Shown: in pieces, positions 55,820 through 64,000 of the stretch
How positions within the stretch are numbered: the stretch's first letter is position 1
How the letters are laid out: every line of letters begins with the position of its first letter
Origin: Paraburkholderia ginsengisoli NBRC 100965
GTDB taxonomy: Bacteria; Pseudomonadota; Gammaproteobacteria; Burkholderiales; Burkholderiaceae
Assembly (NCBI RefSeq): GCF_000739735.1
Contig: NZ_BBJF01000003.1
Coordinates: 1 to 64,000, forward strand
Direction: 5' to 3'
Length of the DNA stretch: 64,000 nucleotides
Program-made: the position numbers and the translations under genes
The notes under the pieces: generated by a model
What the model was told of the DNA's origin: nothing
Databases searched by the model: none
The model's input: the letters and a program-made list of their open reading frames with translations, nothing else

Positions 55820-57199
55820 CTACTGCTGCGACTCATCCGGCCGCGGCTGTTCATGCTCGTGCTCGTGAGCCTGGCGCGCATACGCGTCGATAATCGCCCG
55901 CGCGAGCTCCACGCAGCTTAGCGGCGCCGAACCCTCCGCCTTGTTGTTGATCGCGATTACCACGGGCTGGCCGGCCAGCGCGTAGCGCGCGGCCAGCTCG
56001 GCGAGCGACGCGCGCGTGGCCGGGTCATGATCGACCAACTGATTGAACGGCTCGTACTTGGCCTTCGCCTGTTCGTATTTGAAGCCGCCGTGCAAACTCC
56101 AGCGCACGATCAGCGGACCGGCCGGCTCGCCGTCCAGCAGCGCGAGCGCCGCGGCCTGGCGCAGTGGGTCCGGCATCCGCGCATGAATCCCCACGCAATA
56201 CCGCACGCCCGTCGTTTTCAGCGTGCGGATAAAGCGCGGCGTGAGCAGGCTAGCGTCGCGAATTTCAATCGCGTAGCAGGTGCCGTCCGGCAGCTTCGGC
56301 AATGCCGTCAGGAATTCGGCGAGACGTTCGATGAACACTGCCGGCTGCGCGAGCATCTGGTCCGGCAGCGGCGAAAGCTGGAACACGAGCGCTCCGGCTT
56401 TCGCGCCGAGCCCTTCGAGACAGGGTGTGACGAATTCGTCGATCGCCATCTGCGCGTTCAGGAAGCACGGGTTCAGCGAGACCGGTTCGCCGCGTTCGGC
56501 GCGCACGGTGGCGTCGGTGATCGTCATCGGCGCTTTGACGATGAAGCGGAAATGCTCGGGGACTTGCTGCGCGTAGCGCAAGTAGTCGGTGACCGGCAGC
56601 GCCTGATAAAACGACCGGTCGATGCTGACCGTCTTCAGCAGCGGATGCGCGCCATAGGCGGCGAGGCCGTCGCGCGAGAGTTTGCTGTTGCTGTATTCGT
56701 CGCCGTAGACGATGCCGTTCCAGCCTGGAAACGACCACGTCGAGGTGCCTAGGTGGATCTGCGGCGGCAACTCGGCCGCGAGCGCGAGCAGTCCGGGCGA
56801 CGGCGGGGCCGCCAGGATCTCGCGGGCGCGGCGTTTTTTGGGGACGTCGGCGGGCGCGGATGAGGCGTCGGAAGTGGCGGGCGATGCGTTATCGGGCGCA
56901 CCGTCTTCCTGCCAGAGCGAGGCGCGAGCGCCGGGTTTCGTGCGCGGTTGCCGCTGGCGCTCGGGGCGTGCAGTGGCTGCGGGCGCGGCGGCGCGAGCAT
57001 CGGCGGAAGACTGCGCGGCGTCGGCGTCCGCTTCAGCAGCCGCGCGCTGCGGCCTGCCACCCCGCGCATCCGTGGTCGACGCACCGGCCGCCTGCTCCAC
57101 CGGCATCCCGAACAGATCGAATTGCACGGCTTCGCCATCGGCGTCATCACGCGAGCCGCTTACTGGCTGTTCAACTTCGCTTATCCCGCTCTGGCCCAT
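55820..57199 (-). CDS. DUF72 domain protein with a long disordered N-terminal extension
   Basis: A 459-residue protein. Residues about 145-445 are a DUF72 TIM barrel: IHLGTSTWSFPGWNGIVYG, LKTVSIDRSFYQALP, FRFIVKAPMTITDA, FQLSPLP, CYAIEIRDASLLTP and VIAINNKAEGSAP. The first 140 residues are Ala/Asp/Arg-rich and look disordered, ending in a basic patch PKKRRAREIL. DUF72 has no settled enzymatic role. The tail is His/Glu-rich (HEHEHEQ). It lies 70 bases before cfa on the same strand. Confidence 0.88.
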   Translation of the reverse strand: MGQSGISEVEQPVSGSRDDADGEAVQFDLFGMPVEQAAGASTTDARGGRPQRAAAEADADAAQSSADARAAAPAATARPERQRQPRTKPGARASLWQEDGAPDNASPATSDASSAPADVPKKRRAREILAAPPSPGLLALAAELPPQIHLGTSTWSFPGWNGIVYGDEYSNSKLSRDGLAAYGAHPLLKTVSIDRSFYQALPVTDYLRYAQQVPEHFRFIVKAPMTITDATVRAERGEPVSLNPCFLNAQMAIDEFVTPCLEGLGAKAGALVFQLSPLPDQMLAQPAVFIERLAEFLTALPKLPDGTCYAIEIRDASLLTPRFIRTLKTTGVRYCVGIHARMPDPLRQAAALALLDGEPAGPLIVRWSLHGGFKYEQAKAKYEPFNQLVDHDPATRASLAELAARYALAGQPVVIAINNKAEGSAPLSCVELARAIIDAYARQAHEHEHEQPRPDESQQ

Positions 57200-57269
57200 C
57201 GATGTCCGACCTGCTGTTCAAAGTTGCGCCGCGCCGGTCCGCTCATGCACTCGCCGCGGCGCAACCGGC

Positions 57270-58484
57270 TCACAGCGGTTTTTCGTACATGTAGCGGCGC
57301 GACCACGGCAAGGTTTTCGCGCTGCGGCCGGCCTTGCGGCACACGACCTGGTAAATCGACACGTCGTCGGTTTCGAACGCATACGCGCAGCCGGCCAGGT
57401 ACACGCGCCAGATGCGGAATTTTTCGTCGTCGACCAGCTTGCGGGCTTCGTCCGCATTCGCCTCGAAACGTTCCGCCCACAGGTCCAGCGTGTGCGCATA
57501 GTGACGGCGCAGGCTTTCGACGTCAACCGCTTCGAGCCCGCCGCGCTGCATCGCTTCGAGCGCGAGGCTGATGTGCGGCAGCTCGCCGTCGGGGAACACA
57601 TAGCGGTCGATGAATTCGCCACCGCCAAGCGCGGTCTCGCCGCTGTCCGAATCGCTCGACGTGATGCCGTGATTCATCGCGATACCGTCGTCGACCAGCA
57701 GGTCGCGGATCTTCTCGAAGTAGCCCGGCAGATTCTTGCGGCCCACGTGCTCGAACATCCCGACACTCGTGATGCGATCGAATTGCCCTTCGACGTCGCG
57801 ATAATCCTGCAGGCGGATTTCGATCTGGCCTTCCAGACCCGCTGCCTTCACGCGTTCCGTGGCGAGATTGAACTGGTTCTGCGAGAGCGTCACGCCCACG
57901 CACTTCGCGCCGAACTTCTGCGCGGCGCGCAGCACGAGCGCACCCCAGCCGCATCCGATGTCGAGCAGACGCTGCCCCGGCTGCAACTGGATTTTCGTGA
58001 GGATGTGATCGATCTTCTTGATCTGTGCGGTGGCGAGATCTTCATTGCCGTTCTCGAAGTACGCGCACGAGTACACCATGTTCTCGTCGAGCCACAGCCT
58101 GTAAAACTCGTTCGACACATCGTAGTGGTACTGGATCGCCTTCCTGTCCGACGCCTTCGAGTGATTGAAGTAACGCCGCACGCGCGCCAGCTTGCCCGCG
58201 CTGGTCACGGTATTGCGCGCCAACTGGTAGCCGATGTTGATGATGTCCGACAGTTTGCCTTCGATGTCGATCTTGCCCTTCACGTACGCCTCGCCGAGAT
58301 TGTCGAGGCTCGGTTCGAGCAGATAGGGCAGTGCCGTCGCGCTTTTGACATGTAGCGTGACCTGGGGCGCGGCGAACTGCCCGAAGTCATGTTGCTGGCC
58401 GTCCCACAGCACGAGGCGTGCAGGCAGGTTAGCCTTGGTTTTGACGTCTTCTACCCACTGCGCCAGCTTCTTCTCCCAGAACAT
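57270..58484 (-). CDS. cfa: Cyclopropane-fatty-acyl-phospholipid synthase family protein
   Basis: A 404-residue SAM-dependent enzyme adding a methylene bridge to unsaturated acyl chains of membrane lipids. SAM motif LLDIGCGWGALVLRAAQ, bicarbonate and lipid-site wording IQYHYDVSNEFYRLWLDENMVYSCAYF, SVGMFEHVGRKNLPGYF and FIDRYVFPDGELPHI. GGAGAG precedes the ATG at 58484. pdxH is upstream on the same strand at 141 bases, followed by cfa and then the DUF72 gene. Confidence 0.95.
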   Translation of the reverse strand: MFWEKKLAQWVEDVKTKANLPARLVLWDGQQHDFGQFAAPQVTLHVKSATALPYLLEPSLDNLGEAYVKGKIDIEGKLSDIINIGYQLARNTVTSAGKLARVRRYFNHSKASDRKAIQYHYDVSNEFYRLWLDENMVYSCAYFENGNEDLATAQIKKIDHILTKIQLQPGQRLLDIGCGWGALVLRAAQKFGAKCVGVTLSQNQFNLATERVKAAGLEGQIEIRLQDYRDVEGQFDRITSVGMFEHVGRKNLPGYFEKIRDLLVDDGIAMNHGITSSDSDSGETALGGGEFIDRYVFPDGELPHISLALEAMQRGGLEAVDVESLRRHYAHTLDLWAERFEANADEARKLVDDEKFRIWRVYLAGCAYAFETDDVSIYQVVCRKAGRSAKTLPWSRRYMYEKPL

Positions 58485-58625
58485 GTGATCTCTCCGTGTC
58501 CGTTGAATTAAAGCAAAGCTTGTGTGGATGGCGACCCAGTGCGGCGCAACTCCCATACCGCGAGACGCGATCCGGCCGGCGCGCGCCGCTGCGTTGGCGG
58601 CGCACTGCCGACGTGATATTCCGAT

Positions 58626-59267
58626 TCAAGGCGATAGGCGGGAGATTTGCCAGTCGCTGTTTTCGCTTGCGCGTGCATAGAGCAGACGGTCATGCAGACG
58701 CGACGGCCGGCCCTGCCAGAATTCGATTGCTTCGGGGACCAAACGATAACCGCCCCAGTGCGGCGGACGCGGCGGCTGGTCGCCGTATTGCAGGCTGATT
58801 TCGCGCTCGCGCGTTTCGAGCTGCGAGCGGCTTTCAATCACCTGACTCTGATTCGATGCCCACGCGCCGATACGCGAACCGAGCGGACGCGACGCGAAGT
58901 ACGTATCGCTTTCGGCCGCGCTCGTTGTGACAATACGTCCCTCGACGCGCACCTGGCGTTCGAGCTCGATCCAGTAAAACAGCAGGCTCGCGTACGGATT
59001 GGCGGCCAGTTCGCGGCCCTTGCGGCTTTCGTAATTGGTGAAGAACACAAAGCCGCGCTCGTCGACGCCCTTGATCAGCACGATGCGCGCCGACGGCCGG
59101 CCGCGCGCGTCGACCGTGGCCAGCGTCATCGTATTCGGTTCGGGCAATTTGGCGTCGACAGCTTGTTGAAACCATGTGTCGAATTGACGGATCGGATCGC
59201 GATCGACATCGCCAACGTCCAAAGAACCCAGCGAATAGTTTTTTCGAAGTTCGGCGAGTGAGGTCAT
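58626..59267 (-). CDS. pdxH: Pyridoxamine 5'-phosphate oxidase
   Basis: A 213-residue FMN enzyme producing pyridoxal 5'-phosphate. Blocks include [50 protein letters not shown], the [14 protein letters not shown] loop and the C-terminal [14 protein letters not shown]. Length matches the family. Divergent from tcdA across 223 bases that show no recognisable operator. Confidence 0.97.
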   Translation of the reverse strand: MTSLAELRKNYSLGSLDVGDVDRDPIRQFDTWFQQAVDAKLPEPNTMTLATVDARGRPSARIVLIKGVDERGFVFFTNYESRKGRELAANPYASLLFYWIELERQVRVEGRIVTTSAAESDTYFASRPLGSRIGAWASNQSQVIESRSQLETREREISLQYGDQPPRPPHWGGYRLVPEAIEFWQGRPSRLHDRLLYARASENSDWQISRLSP

Positions 59268-59490
59268 GTTCTTATGCGAACGCTACAGTCCAACAAGTAT
59301 AGCTAAGGAGTTAATTTTTTGCGCGCGACCAGGACAAGACCGCGGGAGATACGTGGCTTTCGCGCTTCACCGTCATCACGTCTGCGTCGATCCCACTCGA
59401 CGCCTTCAGGCAAAATACGGGCTGAGTACGCCAGAACGCCTGAGCGCCGTCACTTTCTGTTTCGCCTGTCTTCCAACGAGCCCCGCCACC

Positions 59491-60348
59491 ATGTCCAGCA
59501 CCGCCGCGCAATCCGATCTTACTACCAGCCTCGACGGGAGTGAAACCGCCGACCACGCGCGGCGCTTCGGCGGCATCGCGCGTCTGTACGGCGCGCCGGC
59601 GCTCGCCGCGTTCGAAGGCGCGCATGTCGCGGTGATCGGTATCGGCGGCGTGGGGTCGTGGGTCGCCGAGGCGCTCGCGCGCAGCGCGGTCGGCACGCTG
59701 ACGCTGATCGATCTGGACAACGTTGCTGAAAGCAACACGAACCGGCAGATCCATGCGCTCGACGGCAACTACGGGAAGCCGAAAGTCGAAGCGATGGCCG
59801 AGCGCATCGCCGCGATCAATCCGTATTGCGATGTGCGGCTGATCGAGGACTTCGTCGAGCCGGACAACTTCGCGGCCACGCTCGGCGGCGGTTTCGATTA
59901 CGTGATCGACGCGATCGACAGCGTGCGCACGAAGACCGCGCTGATCGCGTGGTGTGTGGAGCGCAATCAGCCGTTGATCACGGTGGGCGGCGCGGGTGGC
60001 CAACTCGACCCGACGCGCATTCGCATCGACGATCTCGCGCTGACGATCCAGGACCCGCTGCTGTCGAAAGTGCGTGGCCAGTTGCGCAAACAGCATGGTT
60101 TTCCTCGCGGGCCGAAGGCGAAGTTCAAGGTGAGCGCGGTGTATTCCGACGAGCCGTTGATCTACCCGGAAGTCGCCGTCTGCGATATCGACGAGGAAGC
60201 CGAGCACGTCAGCACGTCGCCGGGTCACACGGGACCGGTTGGATTGAACTGTGCGGGATTCGGTTCGAGCGTGTGCGTGACCGCGAGCTTCGGTTTCGCA
60301 GCGGCCGCGCATGTGTTGCGGGCGTTGGCGAAGCAGGCGGTGACGTGA
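59491..60348 (+). CDS. tcdA: tRNA threonylcarbamoyladenosine dehydratase
   Basis: A 285-residue E1-like (ThiF/MoeB fold) enzyme that cyclises t6A37 to ct6A in an ATP-dependent step. Cofactor motif AVIGIGGVGSWVAEALARS, then LTLIDLDNVAESNTNRQ and NYGKPKVEAMAERI. The C-terminal part has a Cys (GLNCAGFGSS). ATG 59491 is conserved in position before the RFGGIARLYG block; longer open frames run into the pdxH promoter. Functionally linked to the Sua5 gene early in the window. Confidence 0.95.
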   Translation: MSSTAAQSDLTTSLDGSETADHARRFGGIARLYGAPALAAFEGAHVAVIGIGGVGSWVAEALARSAVGTLTLIDLDNVAESNTNRQIHALDGNYGKPKVEAMAERIAAINPYCDVRLIEDFVEPDNFAATLGGGFDYVIDAIDSVRTKTALIAWCVERNQPLITVGGAGGQLDPTRIRIDDLALTIQDPLLSKVRGQLRKQHGFPRGPKAKFKVSAVYSDEPLIYPEVAVCDIDEEAEHVSTSPGHTGPVGLNCAGFGSSVCVTASFGFAAAAHVLRALAKQAVT

Positions 60349-60503
60349 AGCGTTGAGCGCCGCGGAAAACGCGCACCGTATTCAAAGGCAGGGACGCGAG
60401 CAATGCGCGGCGCATTCAGCGTGCATTCAGCACACATTGGCGGGCATTAGGGCGCGGCGGCCGCATGTGCCGTGACGCGCCCGAAGCTCGCTTAATCAAT
60501 GAA

Positions 60504-61352
60504 TCAGTACAGCAATGCGCTCAGCTTGCGTCGCCATTGCGACACCAGCTCCGGCTGATGCGCGGCCAGATCGAACACCGACAACATCGTCTTGCGGCCG
60601 ATATCGTCGCGGAACGTGCGATCGCGTTGCACGATCGCCAGCAGGTGTTCGAGCGCTTCACCATATTTGCGGCGCGCGATCAACGCGCTGGCCAGATCGA
60701 AGCGCGCTTCGAGATCGTCGGGAGCGGCTGCGACTTTGGCTTCGAGCGCATCGGTCGGCGGCAGGTCCGCGGCGGCATCCACTGCGTCGAGGCGCGTCTT
60801 GATTGCGTTAAAGCGCACGTCGATGCCTTGCGTCGTTTTCGGCGACAGCAGATCGACTTCATTGCGCGCCTCGTCGATGCGGTTGTCTTCGAGCAGCAGT
60901 TCGATGCGGTCCATGCGCGCTTCGTCGAAGCCCGGGTCGTACGCGAGGGCGGCTTGTAGCGCGTCGTACGCGTCTTCGCGGCGGCCCTCGGCCAACGCGG
61001 TTTGCGCTTCGAGACGCGCGGCATCCGCGCCTTGCGGCACGAGCCGCTCGAGGAATTCGCGCAATTGACCTTCGGGCAACACGCCGATGAACTGATCGAC
61101 CGGCTGGCCGTCGGCGAAAGCGACCACGTGCGGAATGCTGCGCACCTGGAAGTGCGCGGCCAGTTCCTGATTCTCGTCGACGTTGACCTTCACCAGCTTC
61201 CATTTGCCGGCCGCTTCGGCTTCGAGCTTTTCCAGCATCGGGCCGAGGCTCTTGCAGGGGCCGCACCACGGCGCCCAGAAATCGACCAGCACGGGGGCCA
61301 GTGTCGACGCCGTGATGACGTCCTGTTCAAAAGTGGCCAGAGTGGTGTCCAT
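60504..61352 (-). CDS. cnoX: Thioredoxin-like co-chaperone CnoX (YbbN family) with intact CGPC
   Basis: A 282-residue protein: a thioredoxin domain at 1-108 with active-site Cys30-Gly-Pro-Cys33 (FWAPWCGPCKSLGP), followed by TPR-like helices at about 112-282 (LAEGRREDAYDALQAAL, LASALIARRKYGEALEHLL). E. coli CnoX lacks the two redox Cys and is a hypochlorite-activated holdase; here the redox motif is intact, so it may also be an active oxidoreductase. GAGGAA precedes the ATG. Pirin gene upstream on the same strand. Confidence 0.92.
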   Translation of the reverse strand: MDTTLATFEQDVITASTLAPVLVDFWAPWCGPCKSLGPMLEKLEAEAAGKWKLVKVNVDENQELAAHFQVRSIPHVVAFADGQPVDQFIGVLPEGQLREFLERLVPQGADAARLEAQTALAEGRREDAYDALQAALAYDPGFDEARMDRIELLLEDNRIDEARNEVDLLSPKTTQGIDVRFNAIKTRLDAVDAAADLPPTDALEAKVAAAPDDLEARFDLASALIARRKYGEALEHLLAIVQRDRTFRDDIGRKTMLSVFDLAAHQPELVSQWRRKLSALLY

Positions 61353-61471
61353 TGCTTCCTCGTCGATAAAAACAGTTTGTCTTTAATTGGGGCCGAACGG
61401 CGTGGATTCAATGCGGGGCGCCGGCTTGGTCCGGTCGTCGCTCATTGCGCCCGATACGTGCTCCTTTGCGC

Positions 61472-62347
61472 TCATTTACGTGCCGGCAGCGGAATCCATT
61501 CGGTCTCGCCGGGCACGTGGCCCATCTCCTGATTCGTCCACGCGAGTTTCGCGGCCTCGATCTTCTCGCGCGAACTGGCGACGAAATTCCATTCGATAAA
61601 GCGCTCGCCATCCAGCTTCTCGCCGCCGAGCAGCATCACGCGCGCGCCGTGCGTGCTGGCGAGCGTGACCGTTTCGTCGAGCGCGAGCACCGCCATCTGG
61701 CCGGCTTCGAGCGGCGTGCCGTCGATCTCCAGGTCGCCGTCGACCAGATACACGCCGCGTTCCTCGTGTTCCGGTTCGAGCGCGAACGCGCCGCCCGGCG
61801 AGAACTCCGCGGCGACGTACAGCGTGCCCGAGAACGTCGCGACCGGTGACTCCACGCCGAAGGCCGTGCCCGCGATCACGCGCAGCGAAACGCCGTTGCG
61901 CTCGACGACCGGCAGCGTGTCCGCGGCGTGATGCGCGAACGACGGTTCGACCTCTTCGTCCGCGAGCGGCAGCGCGACCCAGGTCTGGATGCCGTGCATC
62001 GTCAGGCCGCTCGCGCGGTCTTCGGCGGGCGTGCGCTCGGAATGCACGATGCCGCGTCCCGCAGTCATCCAGTTGACGTCGCCGGGGACGATCTTCTGCT
62101 CGGAGCCGAGGCTGTCGCGGTGCATGATCGCGCCTTCGAACAGATAGGTGACGGTGGCGAGGCCGATGTGCGGATGCGGCCGCACGTCGAGGCCGACGCC
62201 GGGTTCGAGCGTCGCGGGGCCCATGTGGTCGAAGAAGATGAACGGGCCGATCAGGCGCGCCGCCATGGCGGGCAGCACGCGCCGCACGGTCAGACTGCCG
62301 ACGTCGCGCAGATGCGGTTTGAGGACTGCTTTGATCGAGGAAGTCAT
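61472..62347 (-). CDS. Pirin family protein
   Basis: A 291-residue bicupin. The N-terminal cupin has the metal-binding pattern HPHIGLATVTYLFEGAIMHRDSLG with WMTAGRGIVHSERTP, keeping the expected His/His/His/Glu set. The C-terminal cupin includes LEPEHEERGVYLVDGDLEIDG. Bacterial pirins act as quercetinases or metabolic modulators, and the role here is open. Upstream of cnoX by 119 bases; divergent from eamA. Confidence 0.93.
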   Translation of the reverse strand: MTSSIKAVLKPHLRDVGSLTVRRVLPAMAARLIGPFIFFDHMGPATLEPGVGLDVRPHPHIGLATVTYLFEGAIMHRDSLGSEQKIVPGDVNWMTAGRGIVHSERTPAEDRASGLTMHGIQTWVALPLADEEVEPSFAHHAADTLPVVERNGVSLRVIAGTAFGVESPVATFSGTLYVAAEFSPGGAFALEPEHEERGVYLVDGDLEIDGTPLEAGQMAVLALDETVTLASTHGARVMLLGGEKLDGERFIEWNFVASSREKIEAAKLAWTNQEMGHVPGETEWIPLPARK

Positions 62348-62524
62348 GGGCGGGCTCGGCTGGAATAATCGGTGAGATTTGGTTTAATAGACGATTCTAC
62401 TGCGCAGCGCGCCATGCCGACGGCTCGCGACACAGCGGCGCTGCGGGAACCCGTAGGATGCGCGGCCGCGCCGCGCTGCCGCCTCCGCTAAACTGCCGGA
62501 TTAAACAATCAATCGGAGACCGGG

Positions 62525-63406
62525 ATGTCGCCCAGGGATTTGCTGCTCGCGCTCGTGGTGGTGCTCGCGTGGGGCGTCAACTTCGTCGTGATCAAGGTGG
62601 GCCTGCACGGTGTGCCGCCGATGCTGCTCGGCGCATTGCGCTTTACGGTCGCGGCGGTGCCGGCGGTGTTTTTCGTCAAGCGCCCGAATCTGCCATGGCG
62701 CTGGCTGCTCGCGTACGGCGCGACGATCTCGTTCGGGCAATTCGCGTTTCTGTTCTCGGCGATGTACGTCGGCATGCCGGCGGGACTCGCGTCGCTGGTG
62801 CTGCAGGCGCAGGCGTTTTTCACGCTGATCTTCGCGGCGCTGTTCCTGCATGAACGCTTTTGCGCGCCGAACGTCGTGGGCTTGCTGATCGCGGCGGGCG
62901 GGCTCGCGGTCATCGGCCTGCAAGGCGGGCACTCGATGAGCGTCGCCGGTTTCGTGCTGACGCTGTGCGCCGCGTGCATGTGGGCGCTCGGCAACATCGT
63001 CACGAAGAAACTCGGCAAGGTCGATCTGGTCGGGCTGGTGGTGTGGGGCAGTCTGATTCCGCCGCTGCCGTTCTTCGCCGCGTCGTATCTGTTCGAGGGG
63101 CCGCAGAAAATCGTGGCCGCGCTGACGGGCATCAGCGCGATGTCGATCTTCGCGATCGTGTATCTCGCGTTCATCGCGACGTTGCTCGGCTACGGCTTGT
63201 GGAGCCGCCTGCTGTCGCGCTATCCGGCGAGCCAGGTCGCGCCGTTCTCGTTGCTGGTGCCGATCGTCGGGCTGGCGTCGGCGTCGCTGTTGCTCGATGA
63301 GCAGTTGACGGCGGTGCAGATTGGCGGCGCGTTGCTGGTGATGGCAGGCCTTGCGGTGAACGTGTTCGGCGGGTGGGTCGTGCAGCGGTTGATGCCGGCG
63401 CGTTGA
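62525..63406 (+). CDS. eamA: DMT-family exporter EamA (cysteine/O-acetylserine type)
   Basis: A 293-residue inner-membrane transporter with ten hydrophobic segments as two EamA repeats. The opening LALVVVLAWGVNFVVIKVGLH and PAGLASLVLQAQAFFTLIFAA, together with VAPFSLLVPIVGLASASLLLDEQLT, follow E. coli EamA closely, which exports cysteine and O-acetylserine. GGAGACC precedes the ATG. Ends at a hairpin shared with the convergent amidase gene. Confidence 0.9.
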   Translation: MSPRDLLLALVVVLAWGVNFVVIKVGLHGVPPMLLGALRFTVAAVPAVFFVKRPNLPWRWLLAYGATISFGQFAFLFSAMYVGMPAGLASLVLQAQAFFTLIFAALFLHERFCAPNVVGLLIAAGGLAVIGLQGGHSMSVAGFVLTLCAACMWALGNIVTKKLGKVDLVGLVVWGSLIPPLPFFAASYLFEGPQKIVAALTGISAMSIFAIVYLAFIATLLGYGLWSRLLSRYPASQVAPFSLLVPIVGLASASLLLDEQLTAVQIGGALLVMAGLAVNVFGGWVVQRLMPAR

Positions 63407-63413
63407 GCGCATC

Positions 63414-63448
63414 ATGAACAACGGCCGCATCGAGCGGCCGTTGTTCAT
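63414..63448. terminator. Perfect 15-bp hairpin between eamA and the amidase gene
   Basis: ATGAACAACGGCCGC (63414-63428) and its exact complement (63434-63448) enclose 5 bases in the 64-base convergent gap. No T-run is present on the plus side, so it may be a rho-assisted or structural transcript end for both genes. Confidence 0.75.
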
Positions 63449-63470
63449 TGCATCACTGCGCGCAAATGCA

Positions 63471-64000
63471 TCACGTCATGCGGTTTTTCGCCAGCGGCGG
63501 ATTCGCCGCGAAATAGCGCTTGATGCCGGTCATGATCGCGTCGGCCATCTTCTCGCGATACGCGTCGTCGTTGAGCCGGCGCTCCTCGTCCGGGTTGCTG
63601 ATGAACGCGGTCTCGACGAGGATCGACGGAATGTCCGGCGCCTTCAGCACCGCGAACCCCGCCTGTTCGACCGAGCCCTTGTGCAGCTTGTTGATCCCGC
63701 CGATTTCCTTCAGCACGAAGTTGCCGTAACGCATCGAGTCGCGGATCTGCGCGGTGGTCGACATATCGAATAGCGCGCGATTGACGGTGGCGTCGGCGGA
63801 CTTGATGTTGATCCCGCCGATCTGATCCGACGAGTTCTCCTTGTTCGCCATCCAGCGCGCGGCGGCGCTCGACGCGCCGTGCTCCGACAGCGCGAACACC
63901 GACGAGCCCTTCGCGTCCGGCGTGGTGAACGCATCCGCGTGGATCGACACGAACAGGTCCGCACCGACGCGCCGCGCCTTCTGCACGCGCACGTTCAGCG
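63471..64000 (-). CDS. amiC: N-acetylmuramoyl-L-alanine amidase (AmiC type), 5' part outside the window
   Basis: C-terminal part of a zinc amidase that splits septal peptidoglycan. Visible are RRVGADLFVSIHADAF with a zinc-ligand His, NSSDQIGGIN and other blocks of the regulatory insert, and the catalytic Glu in ILVETAFISNPDEE. The frame continues without a stop to the window edge (Leu-Asn before the first internal GTG), so the internal start is not real and the gene is incomplete here. AmiC is favoured over AmiA by the long insert, but this is tentative. Confidence 0.92.
   Translation of the reverse strand, partial: LNVRVQKARRVGADLFVSIHADAFTTPDAKGSSVFALSEHGASSAAARWMANKENSSDQIGGINIKSADATVNRALFDMSTTAQIRDSMRYGNFVLKEIGGINKLHKGSVEQAGFAVLKAPDIPSILVETAFISNPDEERRLNDDAYREKMADAIMTGIKRYFAANPPLAKNRMT

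Noticed and set aside
55565..55921. A 118-codon plus-strand open frame after msrA with a Leu-rich stretch
   Set aside because: It runs through the msrA terminator and antisense into the DUF72 gene; no ribosome site.

Overview
The window looks like a stretch of a Paraburkholderia or Burkholderia main chromosome. By eye it is GC-rich, and coding third positions are almost all G or C. The gene set fits that group: an RND pump with a divergent TetR gene, the kynBUA operon with a divergent Lrp-type kynR, glutathione-linked formaldehyde oxidation, and polyol ABC systems. The assignment is inferred from gene content and protein wording; no rRNA or marker tree is available. I see no tRNA, rRNA, insertion sequence, prophage or CRISPR array.

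Layout. 1-15 kb: the 3' part of purK, a Sua5-type tRNA threonylcarbamoylation gene, a GDSL lipoprotein, a sterol-desaturase-family membrane protein, a PBP4-type D,D-carboxypeptidase (dacB), a QseBC-like two-component system, a Do-family protease, several small proteins of unknown role, and a GlxA-type regulator divergent from an isochorismatase-family hydrolase. 15-22 kb: a TetR gene divergent from a complete RND operon (adaptor, pump, outer membrane channel); the shared region carries an operator closely resembling the E. coli AcrR site. 22-31 kb: an NCS2 purine/pyrimidine permease, an FGGY kinase, frmA-fghA for formaldehyde, and a zur-znuACB zinc uptake cluster.

31-50.5 kb is the most interesting part: about 19 kb of sugar-alcohol catabolism. 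A rightward operon (SmoS-like sorbitol dehydrogenase, binding protein, two permeases, HAD phosphatase, ABC ATPase, DUF1330 protein) converges on a leftward operon (D-arabinitol dehydrogenase, xylulokinase, SorC-family regulator). Their outer ends carry the same promoter module: a TTGAC-type -35 box, 17 bp, GATCAT, then a conserved downstream block. They are therefore very probably one regulon, most likely controlled by the SorC protein. Next comes an AraC-type regulator followed by a ribose-type ABC transporter, an EltD-like tetritol dehydrogenase, an FGGY kinase and a DCXR-like reductase. This second route has an uncertain substrate. Long hairpins sit in several operon gaps, including directly after both binding-protein genes, as expected for differential expression of a binding protein relative to its transporter.

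50.5-64 kb: kynB-kynU-kynA (tryptophan to anthranilate) with kynR, a flavin reductase, msrA, a DUF72 protein, a cyclopropane fatty acid synthase, pdxH, the ct6A dehydratase tcdA, a CnoX-like thioredoxin with an intact CGPC motif, a pirin, an EamA exporter, and the 3' part of a cell-wall amidase cut by the window edge. Most of the window is ordinary core genome. The new leads are regulatory (the duplicated polyol promoter module and the hairpins) and the unassigned substrate of the second polyol route.
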